Assembly (NCBI RefSeq): GCF_014851675.1
Contig: NZ_JACVAE010000001.1
Coordinates: forward strand, 1,488,001 to 1,552,000
Reading direction: 5' to 3'
From: Rhizobium sp. ARZ01
GTDB lineage: Bacteria > Pseudomonadota > Alphaproteobacteria > Rhizobiales > Rhizobiaceae
Length of the DNA stretch: 64,000 bases
This document shows positions 1-9,594 of the stretch, in pieces. The position numbers and the translations under genes were made by a program. Position 1 is the stretch's first letter. Every line of letters starts with the position of its first letter. Under the pieces are notes generated by a model. That model saw only the letters and a program-made list of their open reading frames with translations. It did not search any database and was not told the DNA's origin.

Positions 1-480
1 AACGCCCGGACCGATGCGCGTGCCTTCGCCGATTTCCACATTGGCGCCGATTACCGCCATAGGCTCGACAACTACGCCGGGTTCAAGCCGGGCCGTTGGA
101 TCGACATAAGCCATGGGAGAGATGCCAGCGGACTCGGACGTCGTCGCGGCGGGTCGCATCGCCGCCGGCTGCAGCACCTCGCCGGCAAGGGCGAAGGCCA
201 TATGGGCCCGCGAGGTCAACAGCACAGCAATGTGCGCCGGCACGATAGAAGCCAAAGCGCGGTCGCACAGGATAGCCGTCGCCTGACAGGTCTCAAGTTC
301 CGCCTTGCTCTTCCGAGACAGCATATAACAGATGTCGCCCTCTTTCGCTCTGTAGACGGGCGAAACGTTGCGAACGATCTTCGATGCGGTCGACTGATCC
401 AAGAGCTCCGCCCCAAGACGGGTCGCCAAGTCTCCCAGGCGAATACCGTCATGCGGCGGAAAGAACCAATTTTGTTCCAT
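1..480 (-). CDS. lpxD: LpxD, UDP-3-O-(3-hydroxyacyl)glucosamine N-acyltransferase (N-terminal part)
   Basis: Partial gene: 160 N-terminal residues are present and the rest lies beyond base 1. It starts at ATG 480 (MEQNWFFPP), 50 bp after the bamA stop. The N-terminal uridine-binding domain is followed from about residue 130 by the start of the left-handed beta-helix, with hexapeptide-type repeats (positive-inside pattern VVEPMAVIGANVEIGEGTRI). LpxD adds the second 3-hydroxyacyl chain during lipid A synthesis in the cytoplasm. It is the last visible member of the minus-strand rpsB-to-lpxD cluster. Position after bamA, as in most proteobacteria, supports the name. Confidence 0.93.
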   Translation of the reverse strand, partial: MEQNWFFPPHDGIRLGDLATRLGAELLDQSTASKIVRNVSPVYRAKEGDICYMLSRKSKAELETCQATAILCDRALASIVPAHIAVLLTSRAHMAFALAGEVLQPAAMRPAATTSESAGISPMAYVDPTARLEPGVVVEPMAVIGANVEIGEGTRIGPGV

Positions 481-530
481 CAGCATGGACTCCAGAACGG
501 TTTGTTCTTCGCAGTTCTGGACTGCCGCGA

Positions 531-2891
531 TCAGAAGCTCGACGAGATGCCGAACTTGAACCGCTGCTCCTTGTCGAAGTCTTCCTTCACAACCGGGATC
601 GCATAGTCAACGCGCAACGGACCGAACGGCGAAGACCAGAGCAGGCTGGCGCCGACAGACGCGCGCCAGGACATGCTCGTCCCTTCGACGTCGTCGTTTC
701 CGATATCGACCTTGTTGCCATACAGCGTGCCGGCATCGGCAAACAGCGCGCCGCGGAACCCGGCGTCACGTGCGATGAACGGTAGCGGGAACGTGGTTTC
801 GGCCGAAACAGTGAAATAGGTTGTGCCACCGATCTCGTCGCCGTTGGTCATACGAGGGCCGATACCACCGCTCTCGAAACCACGCAGATCGTTGGCGTTC
901 AGCTGGAACTGGTCGAAGACCATCAGATCGCCACTGGTCGGGACCATATAGCCGGCACCTGCAGAGAGGCTGCCGATGATATCGGCGTCCTCCATCAGCG
1001 TCTGGAAATAGCGCGCCTTGCCGTAGATCTTGTAGAAGTCGGAGTCGCCGCCAAGACCGGCAAATTCCTGTGTAAAGGTTGCGTAGATACCCTCGCGCGG
1101 CAGCTTGCGATCATCAAGCGAGTCAAAGGTCAACGACTGCGAAACCGAAGAGCGAACCCAGGGGCTGCCGTCGATAGCATCCCAGTACGGGTCCGAGATA
1201 TCCTGATCTTCCGCAGGCTTCGCCTGGTCTTCAGTCTGGTTGACGTTCGTGCTGTAGTCGTACTTCGCGTAGTTGTAACGCAGCGTCGTCGACAGGTCTT
1301 CGGTGATCGGAGCCGTCACGCGCAGGGTCACACCCTGGCTATCAATGTCGTAGAAGTCTTCGGAATCATCCTCATTGCGGAAGATGTCGAAGCCGGCCGC
1401 CAGACGATAGCCGAGGAAGTAAGGCTCGGTGAAATTCAGGCTGTAGTTCCGCGAATCCGAGCCACCACCAGCAGCGATACGGATATACTGGCCGCGACCG
1501 AGGAAGTTCCTCTCTTCGATGGATGCTTCCAGCTTGAAGCCGCCATCGCTGCCGGTCGTGTAGCCGACGCCGAGGCCGAACGTACCCGTGGACTGGTCCT
1601 GAACGTCCACGACCAGCACGACGCGGTCAGGCGCGCTGCCCGGTGCTGTCGAAATGTTGACGGTGGAGAAGAAGCCGAGCGCTTCAAGGCGACGCTTGGC
1701 GCTTGTCACCACTTCCTGGTTGAACGCATCACCTTCACTGATGTCAAATTCGCGACGGATCACGAAGTCGCGCGTGCGCGTGTTGCCGCGAATCTCAATC
1801 CGCTCGACATAGGCTCGCTCACCCTGATCGACCAGGTAGTCCACGGCGATCGTATGATTGGCGAAGTCACGATTTCCGCGCGGCGTCACGCGGGCAAAGG
1901 GATAACCCTTCGCCGCTACGCGCTTCGAAATTTCCGACATCGAATCCTGCACGTCGTTCGCACGATAGACATCGCCGGCACGCGACTGGAGCAAACCTTT
2001 GAGCTCCTCTGCATCTACGCCTTCAACCGTCGACTCCACAGTTACGTCGCCAAACTTGTAGCGCTCGCCCTCCTCGACCGTAAACGTCAAAACGTACTCG
2101 TTGGTGCTCTCATCGAGAACAGCCTCAGACGATACAATCTGGAAGTCCGCATAACCACGATTGAAATAGAACTGCCGAAGCGTCTCTTCGTCGGCACGCA
2201 TCTTCATCTCGTCGTAGACGTCCTTGCGGGTCAGGAACGAGAGGGGGCCGGACTTCTTGGTGTTGATGACCGAGCGCAGGCGACCGTCGCTGTAGGCATT
2301 ATTTCCGACGAAATTGATCTGCGAGATCTTCGTCCGATCACCCTCATTGATGACGAACGCAAGGTTCACGCGACCATTTCCGACGTCGAACGTCTGCGTC
2401 GTCACCGTTGCATCGCTTCGACCGATTGCAGCGTAGGCATCCTTGATCGCCTGAATATCGCCTTCGATGGTCGTTTCACTGAACGGCCCCAACGACTGGG
2501 AACGCACGATACCTGCGAGCTTGTCGTCCTTGATCTTACGGTTGCCGTTAAAGACCACCTGGTTGATCAGCCGGTTTTCATCCACGACGACAACCAGCGT
2601 GCTGCCGGAAACACTAATGCGCACATCGGAAAAATATCCGGTCGCAAACAGCCGACGCACGGAAGCATCGATATCGGCATTGCTGAAGCTCTTGCCCGGC
2701 TGGATCGTAAGGTTCGCCCGCACGGTTTCGGGGCTGACACGATCTGCACCACGAACATCCACGCGCTGGATAACGGCAGCCTCTGCTGCACTCACAGCAA
2801 CGAGCGAGACGGCTGCTCCACCAGCCACCACCATGCTCGTAGAAAGGGCAACGGCAGACACCGCGTTCAAAAATCTTGAACCAGCTTTCAT
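531..2891 (-). CDS. bamA: BamA, outer-membrane protein assembly factor
   Basis: 786 residues, the normal length for BamA. A signal peptide ends near residue 38 (SAAEA). POTRA repeats follow, the first beginning IQRVDVRGADRVSPETV, and a C-terminal Omp85 beta-barrel ends in phenylalanine (FKFGISSSF), the usual C-terminal signal of outer-membrane barrels. BamA is the central insertase of the BAM complex and folds beta-barrel proteins into the outer membrane. It lies between rseP and lpxD, the conserved proteobacterial order. About 226 bp separate it from rseP, so it may have its own promoter. Confidence 0.97.
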   Translation of the reverse strand: MKAGSRFLNAVSAVALSTSMVVAGGAAVSLVAVSAAEAAVIQRVDVRGADRVSPETVRANLTIQPGKSFSNADIDASVRRLFATGYFSDVRISVSGSTLVVVVDENRLINQVVFNGNRKIKDDKLAGIVRSQSLGPFSETTIEGDIQAIKDAYAAIGRSDATVTTQTFDVGNGRVNLAFVINEGDRTKISQINFVGNNAYSDGRLRSVINTKKSGPLSFLTRKDVYDEMKMRADEETLRQFYFNRGYADFQIVSSEAVLDESTNEYVLTFTVEEGERYKFGDVTVESTVEGVDAEELKGLLQSRAGDVYRANDVQDSMSEISKRVAAKGYPFARVTPRGNRDFANHTIAVDYLVDQGERAYVERIEIRGNTRTRDFVIRREFDISEGDAFNQEVVTSAKRRLEALGFFSTVNISTAPGSAPDRVVLVVDVQDQSTGTFGLGVGYTTGSDGGFKLEASIEERNFLGRGQYIRIAAGGGSDSRNYSLNFTEPYFLGYRLAAGFDIFRNEDDSEDFYDIDSQGVTLRVTAPITEDLSTTLRYNYAKYDYSTNVNQTEDQAKPAEDQDISDPYWDAIDGSPWVRSSVSQSLTFDSLDDRKLPREGIYATFTQEFAGLGGDSDFYKIYGKARYFQTLMEDADIIGSLSAGAGYMVPTSGDLMVFDQFQLNANDLRGFESGGIGPRMTNGDEIGGTTYFTVSAETTFPLPFIARDAGFRGALFADAGTLYGNKVDIGNDDVEGTSMSWRASVGASLLWSSPFGPLRVDYAIPVVKEDFDKEQRFKFGISSSF

Positions 2892-3117
2892 TTCACAACT
2901 TACCTTTGTTTCAATGTCTCGCGGCGAACTCGAACCCGACTCCGGTCACGCTGCCGTTTTAACCGCTTTTGCCATACAAGCAAGGTCGGCCGTTAATTTC
3001 TGTTTACTTCAATTCAAACCGTGACCCGTTGGCCACTAAATGCTTTCACTTACGGTAAACAGTATCTTAGCGGGCAATCCCTTCCTGCACTTCCCAACCT
3101 GCAACACACCGCCTGCT

Positions 3118-4251
3118 CTATCCAAGTCTGCCGAAGGTGTCGTTCCAGGTGGCGAACACAGTCAGCATCAGAATCAATGCCATACCGATGCGGAAGGCGA
3201 TCTCCTGAGCCTTAGGACCGACCGGCCTTCCCCGTATGGCTTCAACCGCATAAAACATCAAATGCCCACCATCAAGTACCGGAACTGGCATAAGGTTCAA
3301 TAGTCCAATGGAAACAGACAGAACGGCGGCCAACTGCAGCAGCGCGGCAACACCGAGCGTCGCCATCTGGCCGGAGGCCTCCGCGACGCGGATCGGCCCG
3401 CCGATTTGGTCGGCCTTCATGCGGCCCGTCACGACGTTCGACAGATAGTCGAAGGTTCCGGTGACGATCTGCCAGCTCTGCAAGATTCCCTGCCCGACCG
3501 CCTCCAGCGGGCCGTAGCTGACGACGCGAAAATTGCCCGCAGCCTCAGTTGTAACGATTCCGATTACCCCCACTTCCATCTTATTGCCGAACTGATCGGT
3601 CAGTTCCGTCCGGTCCGGCACCATGCGCAGGTCCTGCTCGGCGCCATTGCGCCGGATCGTGACGACGATCGGCACTTCCGGCCGCACGCTGACGTAGCGC
3701 CGGACGTCATCGAACGTTTGAACCGCTACGCCATCGATGGCGACGAGCAGATCGCCGGGCAGCACGCCCGCCGTGGCGGCAGCGCTTGGCTCGCGCACCT
3801 CCGCCACGATGGGATCGGCAACCTGCCGGCCATAAATTGCAAATGTCACGCTGAAGATGGCTATGGCCAGGATGAAGTTTGCGATTGGGCCAGCAGCAAC
3901 TGTAACTGCCCGCTTCCACAATGCCGCGCCGAGAAAGGTGCGCGCCTTCTCGTCTTCGGGAAGCGCCTGGAGCTTGGCATAATCCGGCGTCGACGCCGCA
4001 TCCTCATCGCCGTAAAACTTGACATACCCACCAAGCGGTATTGCCGAGAGTTTCCAGCGCGTACCGTGACGATCGGTGAAGCCGGCGATTTCCGGGCCGA
4101 AGCCGATCGAAAACGCAGTGATGCCGATACCGGACCATCGGCCCGCAAGATAGTGCCCCATTTCATGGACGAAGACGATCAGCGTTAACACGACCAGGAA
4201 TGGTACAATGGTGCCCGTCAAAAAGCCGACAACGTGCAGCAACAGTTCCAT
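3118..4251 (-). CDS. rseP: RseP/MmpA-type site-2 zinc metalloprotease
   Basis: 377-residue inner-membrane intramembrane protease of the S2P family. The zinc motif HEMGH is at residues 29-33 inside the first membrane segment, a PDZ domain lies around residues 120-200, and the third metal ligand is Asp327 in the LDGG motif of a C-terminal membrane segment. Relatives cleave membrane-anchored anti-sigma factors (RseA) or PodJ (Caulobacter MmpA). The substrate here is unknown. It lies 24 bp after cdsA in the same orientation, consistent with co-transcription from the uppS/cdsA side. Confidence 0.95.
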   Translation of the reverse strand: MELLLHVVGFLTGTIVPFLVVLTLIVFVHEMGHYLAGRWSGIGITAFSIGFGPEIAGFTDRHGTRWKLSAIPLGGYVKFYGDEDAASTPDYAKLQALPEDEKARTFLGAALWKRAVTVAAGPIANFILAIAIFSVTFAIYGRQVADPIVAEVREPSAAATAGVLPGDLLVAIDGVAVQTFDDVRRYVSVRPEVPIVVTIRRNGAEQDLRMVPDRTELTDQFGNKMEVGVIGIVTTEAAGNFRVVSYGPLEAVGQGILQSWQIVTGTFDYLSNVVTGRMKADQIGGPIRVAEASGQMATLGVAALLQLAAVLSVSIGLLNLMPVPVLDGGHLMFYAVEAIRGRPVGPKAQEIAFRIGMALILMLTVFATWNDTFGRLG

Positions 4252-4275
4252 GTTGGCCTCCTTAGTGTACAGGCA

Positions 4276-5106
4276 TCAAAGGCCGAGAAGAAATGCGCCC
4301 GTCGAAGCGACCGGCTGTCCGCCCGCAACGGCGGCCAATCCGAGCAGGAACGCTGCGAAACAGGCAAAAACAAGACCGTCAACCCGATCCATCACACCCC
4401 CGTGCCCCGGTATGAGGTTACTGGAGTCCTTGACGCCGAAACGACGCTTGATGAAGGATTCGAACAGGTCGCCGACCTGGCTGCATACCGACAAGACGAG
4501 AGCGATCAATGGCACCCAGAGATCGGTCGCCGGGAAGAAGAAAAGATAGAGCGCGCTGCCAGCGATAACCGCGGAGACCGTACCGCCGAGCGCCCCGGAC
4601 CAGGTCTTGCCAGGCGAAATCGACGGCGCCAGCTTGGGCCCCCCAATCGCCCTGCCGACGAAATATGCCAGAATGTCCGTCGACCAGACAACGGCGAAGA
4701 CGAACAGCATGGCAATCAAACCCGTAGCGTCGTCAGCGCGGATCGCGGCAAGGGAAAGGACTGTTAGTCCCGCATAGGCAACGCCGCCGAGCAGCCAGAG
4801 ACTACGCTTGAATGTCAGGGCATGGACAAGCGCAACGATGACGGCGAGGCTGACTGTGACAAACGCCATCTCGGCTTCGCCGAAGACCGTCATCACGCAA
4901 GCCGCTGCCGTTGCTGCCCAACCGAAGGCATTGCCGCGAAAATCGACTTCAGGCAGCCGGGTGATGGTCGACCACTCGTAATAGACGAGCAAGGTGATCG
5001 CGGCAGACAACAGACGGAAGGGCATACCGCCCGCCCAGGTCGCTGCAAGCACGACCGCGGCCAGCACAACGCCTGACATGATGCGAAGACGAAGTTCCGC
5101 GCTCAT
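4276..5106 (-). CDS. cdsA: CdsA, phosphatidate cytidylyltransferase
   Basis: 276 residues with multiple membrane segments. The enzyme makes CDP-diacylglycerol from phosphatidate and CTP, the branch point to all phospholipids. The family signature spans about residues 217-241 (SFIKRRFGVKDSSNLIPGHG, then a GG and a DR pair). I chose ATG 5106 because it overlaps the uppS stop as ATGA, which suggests translational coupling. The frame stays open 36 codons further upstream, but that part lies inside uppS and has no membrane or family character. Confidence 0.95.
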   Translation of the reverse strand: MSAELRLRIMSGVVLAAVVLAATWAGGMPFRLLSAAITLLVYYEWSTITRLPEVDFRGNAFGWAATAAACVMTVFGEAEMAFVTVSLAVIVALVHALTFKRSLWLLGGVAYAGLTVLSLAAIRADDATGLIAMLFVFAVVWSTDILAYFVGRAIGGPKLAPSISPGKTWSGALGGTVSAVIAGSALYLFFFPATDLWVPLIALVLSVCSQVGDLFESFIKRRFGVKDSSNLIPGHGGVMDRVDGLVFACFAAFLLGLAAVAGGQPVASTGAFLLGL

Positions 5107-5849
5107 CAGGAGCCTACCGCCAGCGTCGGCGCCGGCACCCCACCGAACCGACGTTCGCGCCCTGCATAGTTCTCCAGGGCATCGAGGAAGGTGGTACGGG
5201 AGAAATCGGGCCAAAAATCAGGAATGAACATGAGCTCCGCATAGGCTGCCTGCCAGAGCAGGAAATTCGACAGTCGCTCTTCGCCGCTTGTTCGGATGAT
5301 GAGATCGGGGTCAGGGATGTCAGCCGTGTCCAGGCGCGCGCTGATCCGTTCCGGCGTTACATCCGCCGGATGCAGCAGCCCCGCTGCCACGTCGCCGGCA
5401 ATCGAGCGTACGGCACGCGCAATCTCGTCGCGTGAGCCGTAGTTGAACGCGATCACGAGCGTAATCGCCGTATTGCAACGCGTGCGCTCTTCCGCCTCCA
5501 GAAGCAGCGGAAGAATATCGCTGCGCAAGTTCGCGCGATCACCGATGACGCGAATGCGCACATTCTCTTTGTGAAGCGTCTCGAGATCGCGACGTATGAA
5601 GGCCTTCAACAGCCCCATGAGATCGCTGACTTCACTCTCCGGCCGGCTCCAGTTTTCAGAGGAGAAAGCGAAAAGCGTCAAGTAGCTGATGCCGGCGTCG
5701 GCCGCCGTGCGGACGGCCTCGCGGACGGCTTCGACACCCTTGCGATGGCCCATACTGCGCGGCAGGCCGCGAACATTGGCCCAGCGCCCGTTGCCATCCA
5801 TGATAATGGCAACGTGGTTGGGAATGTTCTTCAAAGCATGCTTGGTCAT
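5106..5849 (-). CDS. uppS: UppS, (di-trans,poly-cis) undecaprenyl diphosphate synthase
   Basis: 247 residues. It condenses isopentenyl diphosphate with farnesyl diphosphate to make the undecaprenyl carrier used for peptidoglycan and surface polysaccharides. The catalytic motif [13 protein letters not shown] is at residues 12-24 with Asp18, and the C-terminal signature [19 protein letters not shown] is present. The start at ATG 5849 (MTKHALKN) gives the family length. A longer open frame upstream is Arg/Ser-rich and overlaps frr, so I left it out. It sits between frr and cdsA. Confidence 0.96.
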   Translation of the reverse strand: MTKHALKNIPNHVAIIMDGNGRWANVRGLPRSMGHRKGVEAVREAVRTAADAGISYLTLFAFSSENWSRPESEVSDLMGLLKAFIRRDLETLHKENVRIRVIGDRANLRSDILPLLLEAEERTRCNTAITLVIAFNYGSRDEIARAVRSIAGDVAAGLLHPADVTPERISARLDTADIPDPDLIIRTSGEERLSNFLLWQAAYAELMFIPDFWPDFSRTTFLDALENYAGRERRFGGVPAPTLAVGS

Positions 5850-5898
5850 CGACAATCCGTGGAAGATGGCGGGAAATCTGCCTAGCCTGCAACCGCTG

Positions 5899-6459
5899 CT
5901 AGACCTGCATGATTTCCTTTTCCTTCTCAGCAAGCAAGCGGTCGACCTCGGAAATCATCTCATCCGTCATTTTTTGGACCTTTTCGGATTGGCTGCGGCT
6001 GATGTCCTGACCGATATCGCCATCCTTCTCGGCTTTTTTCAGGTCGTCCATACCGTCGCGGCGCACGTGACGAATCGCAACCTTGCCCTTTTCCGAATAG
6101 TCGTGTGCGAGCTTGACGAGCGAACGACGACGCTCCTCGTTCAGTTCCGGCAGCGGGATGCGCAGATTCTGGCCGTCGATGATCGGATTGAGGCCCAGGT
6201 TAGCCTCCCGGATGGCGCGGTCGACAGCATTCACCATCGACTTGTCCCAAACCGATACAGCGAGCATGCGCGGCTCGGGAACCGTGACGTTTGCAACCTG
6301 GTTGAGCGGCATGCGCGAACCGTAGGCTTCTACTGTCACCGGATCAAGAACATTGGCCGAGGCGCGGCCCGTGCGCAGCGAAGCGATATCGTGCTTGAAT
6401 GCGGAAATGGCGCCATCCATGCGGCGCTTCAATTCCTTCAGGTCAACACCTTCACTCAT
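5899..6459 (-). CDS. frr: Frr, ribosome recycling factor
   Basis: 186 residues, the usual RRF length. Together with EF-G it splits the post-termination ribosome. Hallmarks are the N-terminal [20 protein letters not shown] helix, the central [13 protein letters not shown] loop and the C-terminal KEKEIMQV end. It follows pyrH by 54 bp in the conserved tsf-pyrH-frr-uppS order. No frameshift is seen. Confidence 0.97.
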   Translation of the reverse strand: MSEGVDLKELKRRMDGAISAFKHDIASLRTGRASANVLDPVTVEAYGSRMPLNQVANVTVPEPRMLAVSVWDKSMVNAVDRAIREANLGLNPIIDGQNLRIPLPELNEERRRSLVKLAHDYSEKGKVAIRHVRRDGMDDLKKAEKDGDIGQDISRSQSEKVQKMTDEMISEVDRLLAEKEKEIMQV

Positions 6460-6513
6460 AGTTGAAACTCCCGTTTTCTATGAAACGATACCCTTGCGGG
6501 CACCGTTTTGGAA

Positions 6514-7236
6514 TCAGTTGTCGGATACGATGGTCCCACGGCCGCCGCCGGTCAATATTTGCGCAAATCCCCCCTTCTCGTGGATCGAGAAGACGACGAT
6601 CGGGATCGAATTCTCGCGAGCGAGCGCGACTGCCGCAATGTCCATTACCGCAAGCCCCTTCACGAGCACTTCGTTGTGCGTCAGGCTGTCGTAGCGCGTG
6701 GCATCGGGGAACTTCTTTGGATCGGCCGAATAGATCCCGTCCACCTGAGTGCCCTTGAAGATCGCTTCGGCGCCAATTTCGGCAGCGCGCAGCGCTGCGG
6801 CCGAGTCCGTCGTAAAGAATGGATTGCCGGTACCGCCTGCGAAAATCACAACCCGGCCCTGCGCCAGATGAGACAGCGTGGCACGCTGGGAAAAGCTCTC
6901 GCAGATTTCCGGCATCGCGATGGCTGAGAGAACGACCGTATCGATGTCGAGTTTGCGCAGCGAGGTCGCAAGCGCAAGCGCGTTGATGACGGTGGCGAGC
7001 ATGCCCATGTGATCGCCCGTGACGCGATCGCCCCCCTTGGAAGCAACAGCGACACCACGAAAGATATTGCCACCACCGACCACAACGCCCACCTCGACGC
7101 CAAGCGCACGCGCTTCGGCGATATCTGAGGCGATACGATCGGCGACCGCGACGTCGATGCCGAACCCTTGCGAGCCCATCAACGCCTCACCGGATGCTTT
7201 CAGCAAAACGCGCTTGTAGATGGGATTGGCGGACAT
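6514..7236 (-). CDS. pyrH: PyrH, UMP kinase
   Basis: 240-residue hexameric UMP kinase of the amino-acid kinase fold. It phosphorylates UMP to UDP for nucleic-acid and envelope precursor synthesis. Motifs seen are LLKASGEALMG near the N-terminus (ATP phosphate binding), GGGNIFRG, and the uracil-binding stretch KGTQVDGIYSADPK. ATG 7236 (MSANPIYKRV) gives the normal length. The 45-codon open extension upstream covers the tsf-pyrH spacer and its hairpin and is unlikely to be translated. Confidence 0.96.
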   Translation of the reverse strand: MSANPIYKRVLLKASGEALMGSQGFGIDVAVADRIASDIAEARALGVEVGVVVGGGNIFRGVAVASKGGDRVTGDHMGMLATVINALALATSLRKLDIDTVVLSAIAMPEICESFSQRATLSHLAQGRVVIFAGGTGNPFFTTDSAAALRAAEIGAEAIFKGTQVDGIYSADPKKFPDATRYDSLTHNEVLVKGLAVMDIAAVALARENSIPIVVFSIHEKGGFAQILTGGGRGTIVSDN

Positions 7237-7353
7237 TGGCGCTCCTGGCGGTTGGTCTGGACGTAGGGCGAAGCGGATGAGGCAAACCAGCGCGTATTCG
7301 TGACGCGGGCATTTTTTCAGGCCTGCAGTTTTCGCCGTCAGCCCGATACACGA

Positions 7354-7381
7354 AGGGCACCGCGTTGTCACGCGATGCCCT
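7354..7381 (-). terminator. Hairpin in the tsf-pyrH spacer
   Basis: An inverted repeat pairs 7354-7364 with 7371-7381 (AGGGCA plus CGCG arms with one mismatch, 6-nt loop). It lies 27 bp after the tsf stop. There is no T-run after the stem on the minus strand, so it may attenuate or stabilise message rather than terminate it strongly. Confidence 0.45.
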
Positions 7382-7408
7382 CGGCTTTTCCAAAGTTGGA
7401 TGGAAATA

Positions 7409-8332
7409 TCAGCCCTTGGCGGCAGCTGCCACTTCCGCTGCGAAGTCCGATTCTTCCTTCTCGACGCCTTCGCCGAGCAGGAGCCGGGCCATGCCGGTTA
7501 CCTCGATCGGCGCGCCGGCGAGCTTTTCCGCATCCTTGATCGCCTGACCAACGGTGATTTCCGGGTTGATGACGAAGGCCTGCGAGAGCAAGGCAACTTC
7601 TTCGAAAAACTTGCGCATGCGGCCATCGACCATCTTCTCGATGATGTTGTCCGGCTTGCCGGAAGCGCGGGACTGCTCGATGAAGACGTTGCGTTCGCGT
7701 TCGGCGACGGCAGGATCGACTTCCTCGGCGCGGATCGCGAGCGGATTCGTCGCGGCGATATGCATGGCAACCTGGCGGCCGATCGACGTAAGCACTTCCT
7801 TGTCACCAACCGACTTCAGCGCGACAAGAACGCCCAGCTTGCCGATGCCGTCGCCGGCAGCATTGTGGATGTAGGTGGCAACTACGCCATCTTCGACCTT
7901 GAGCAACGCCGAACGACGCAGCGTCATGTTCTCGCCGATCGTGGCGATCGCGTCCTTGATCGACTCATCGACAGACTTGCCGGTGGCCGGGTAGGTCGCC
8001 TTGGCAATGGCTTCGACGCTGCCGTCGGTGGTGAGCGCAACGTTGGCAATGCCGCGTACCAGTTCCTGGAAGGCTTCGTTACGAGCAACAAAGTCGGTCT
8101 CGGAGTTGACCTCGACGGCAACGGCCTTGACGCCGCCACTGACGATGCCGATCAGGCCCTCAGCTGCGGTGCGGCCCGATTTCTTGTCAGCCTTGGCAAT
8201 GCCCTTGGCGCGCAGCCAGTCGATCGCTGCTTCCATGTCGCCGTTCGTTTCTGCAAGTGCCTTCTTGCAATCCATCATGCCTGCGCCGGACTTCTCGCGC
8301 AGTTCCTTCACCATTGCTGCAGTGATTTCCAT
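7409..8332 (-). CDS. tsf: Tsf, elongation factor Ts
   Basis: 307 residues. It is the guanine-nucleotide exchange factor that recycles EF-Tu. The N-terminal UBA-like helices begin [20 protein letters not shown]. The TDFV motif that contacts the EF-Tu G domain is at residues 79-82, at the same position as in E. coli EF-Ts. The ATG at 8332 matches the family start; an upstream in-frame extension is basic and unrelated to the family. It is downstream of rpsB across a 304-bp spacer containing two hairpins. Confidence 0.97.
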   Translation of the reverse strand: MEITAAMVKELREKSGAGMMDCKKALAETNGDMEAAIDWLRAKGIAKADKKSGRTAAEGLIGIVSGGVKAVAVEVNSETDFVARNEAFQELVRGIANVALTTDGSVEAIAKATYPATGKSVDESIKDAIATIGENMTLRRSALLKVEDGVVATYIHNAAGDGIGKLGVLVALKSVGDKEVLTSIGRQVAMHIAATNPLAIRAEEVDPAVAERERNVFIEQSRASGKPDNIIEKMVDGRMRKFFEEVALLSQAFVINPEITVGQAIKDAEKLAGAPIEVTGMARLLLGEGVEKEESDFAAEVAAAAKG

Positions 8333-8518
8333 CGTCTCGCCTCTTTTGCGGGTTCTGCGCGACGCCCCCGGGACCTTGCGGATCCGTACAGGCGCCATGC
8401 GCTATTACAATATGTTCGGCGCCTTCCGCGTCTCAAGGACGCAGTCCGTGGCGGCAGCCAATCCACCTTGCGCGTTACAGGATGATGACGGGTCAGCATC
8501 CTCGTCCCGGCTACAACC

Positions 8519-8538
8519 GCCCCGTCGCAAAACGGGGC
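8519..8538 (-). terminator. Second hairpin in the rpsB-tsf spacer
   Basis: Seven-base-pair arms GCCCCGT/ACGGGGC pair 8519-8525 with 8532-8538 around a 6-nt loop. It lies about 100 bp beyond the rpsB stop, directly after the larger stem at 8549-8588. Tandem hairpins between rpsB and tsf fit partial termination, which would lower tsf relative to rpsB mRNA. Confidence 0.4.
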
Positions 8539-8548
8539 CGGCAAATGC

Positions 8549-8588
8549 GACAAGGCCGTTCAACCTTCCGGCGGAAAACGGCCTTGTC
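8549..8588 (-). terminator. Hairpin / putative attenuator between rpsB and tsf
   Basis: A perfect 12-bp inverted repeat (GACAAGGCCGTT and its complement) occupies 8549-8560 and 8577-8588 with a 16-nt loop, 49 bp after the rpsB stop. No long T-run follows on the minus strand. The 304-bp rpsB-tsf spacer (8333-8636) holds this stem and the one at 8519-8538, and no gene that I can support. Confidence 0.5.
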
Positions 8589-8636
8589 CTGATTCAATGC
8601 ATAGGACGATGCGGAAAGCTTCCGCGCCCTGCCCTA

Positions 8637-9401
8637 TCAGGCTTCGGCGTCGTCCAGAGCCGGCTCGACCGGAACCTCGGCCGAGGCGCCCAGGTCACGA
8701 CCCGAAGAGCTCTGCTGACGCGCGATGCCGTCGATAGCAGCACGGGCGATCAGGTCGCAGTAGAGAGCGATGGCGCGCGAAGCGTCGTCGTTGCCCGGGA
8801 TCGGATAGTCGATCGGGTCCGGATCGCAGTTCGAGTCGATGATGGCGACAACCGGGATACCAAGACGCTTGGCTTCCTGGATCGCGATCGATTCCTTGTT
8901 CGTGTCGATGATGAACATCAGGTCTGGCGTGCCGCCCATGTCCTTGATGCCACCGAGTGCCTTGTCCAGCTTCTCACGCTCGCGCTCGAGGTTCAGGCGC
9001 TCCTTCTTCGTGAAGCCCGAGGCTTCCGAAGCGAGGATTTCGTCGAGCTTACGCAGGCGCTGAATCGAGTTGGAGATCGTCTTCCAGTTCGTCAGCATGC
9101 CGCCGAGCCAGCGGGCATTGACGTAGTACTGAGCCGAACGCTTGGCGGCGTCAGCGATGATTTCCGATGCCTGGCGCTTCGTGCCGACGAAGAGAACCCG
9201 GCCGCCGCCAGCAACCGTGTCGCTGACAACCTGCAGCGCGCGATGCAGAAGCGGAACGGTCTGCGCGAGGTCGATGATGTGAACGTTGCTGCGATCGCCG
9301 AAGATGTACGGCTTCATCTTCGGGTTCCAGCGGTGGGTCTGGTGGCCGAAGTGAACACCAGCTTCCAGAAGCTGGCGCATGCTGAAATCGGGCAATGCCA
9401 T
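8637..9401 (-). CDS. rpsB: RpsB, 30S ribosomal protein S2
   Basis: 254 residues. It is a component of the 30S subunit. The N-terminus [20 protein letters not shown] and the segment [20 protein letters not shown] are typical of S2, as is the central [20 protein letters not shown] segment. The C-terminal tail is slightly longer and more acidic than in E. coli. It opens the minus-strand rpsB-to-lpxD cluster, with a candidate promoter 130 bp upstream. Confidence 0.98.
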   Translation of the reverse strand: MALPDFSMRQLLEAGVHFGHQTHRWNPKMKPYIFGDRSNVHIIDLAQTVPLLHRALQVVSDTVAGGGRVLFVGTKRQASEIIADAAKRSAQYYVNARWLGGMLTNWKTISNSIQRLRKLDEILASEASGFTKKERLNLEREREKLDKALGGIKDMGGTPDLMFIIDTNKESIAIQEAKRLGIPVVAIIDSNCDPDPIDYPIPGNDDASRAIALYCDLIARAAIDGIARQQSSSGRDLGASAEVPVEPALDDAEA

Positions 9402-9526
9402 GCCTTTTTCTCCTTTTCCGGTTGAACCTCCGCAAGGCGAACAGCAAAGCCCATCGGCTCTGCCACCGGGCGGAACGGTTCGGATTTCTCCCGAACTATC
9501 CCATGCCTCACGTGTGGAATGCGCTG

Positions 9527-9555
9527 CCCTTAGCCGCAGTTCGCCGCGAAATCAA
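9527..9555 (-). promoter_or_regulatory. Candidate housekeeping promoter for rpsB
   Basis: On the minus strand, a -35-like TTGATT (9550-9555) is followed after 17 bp by TAAGGG (9527-9532; CTAAGG with 16 bp). The predicted start near 9520 leaves a leader of about 120 nt, room for S2 autoregulation. No experimental support; this is a pattern match only. Confidence 0.45.
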
Positions 9556-9568
9556 GTGCGGCGGGACG

Positions 9569-9590
9569 AAAAAGCTGCTTGCAGTGCAGC
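9569..9590 (-). terminator. Rho-independent terminator of eipB
   Basis: Just after the eipB stop the minus strand has a 5-bp GCTGC/GCAGC stem (9586-9590 with 9574-9578) followed by five T (9569-9573). It sits between the eipB stop and the rpsB promoter. Confidence 0.6.
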
Positions 9591-9594
9591 GGAC

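Noticed and set aside
1854..2879. A 341-codon open frame antisense to bamA.
   Set aside because: Explained by high-G+C third-codon bias opposite a conserved gene; no ribosome-binding site or family resemblance.
2994..3008. TTAATTTCTGTTTAC in the bamA leader as a CtrA box.
   Set aside because: One half-site is imperfect and the stretch is simply AT-rich.
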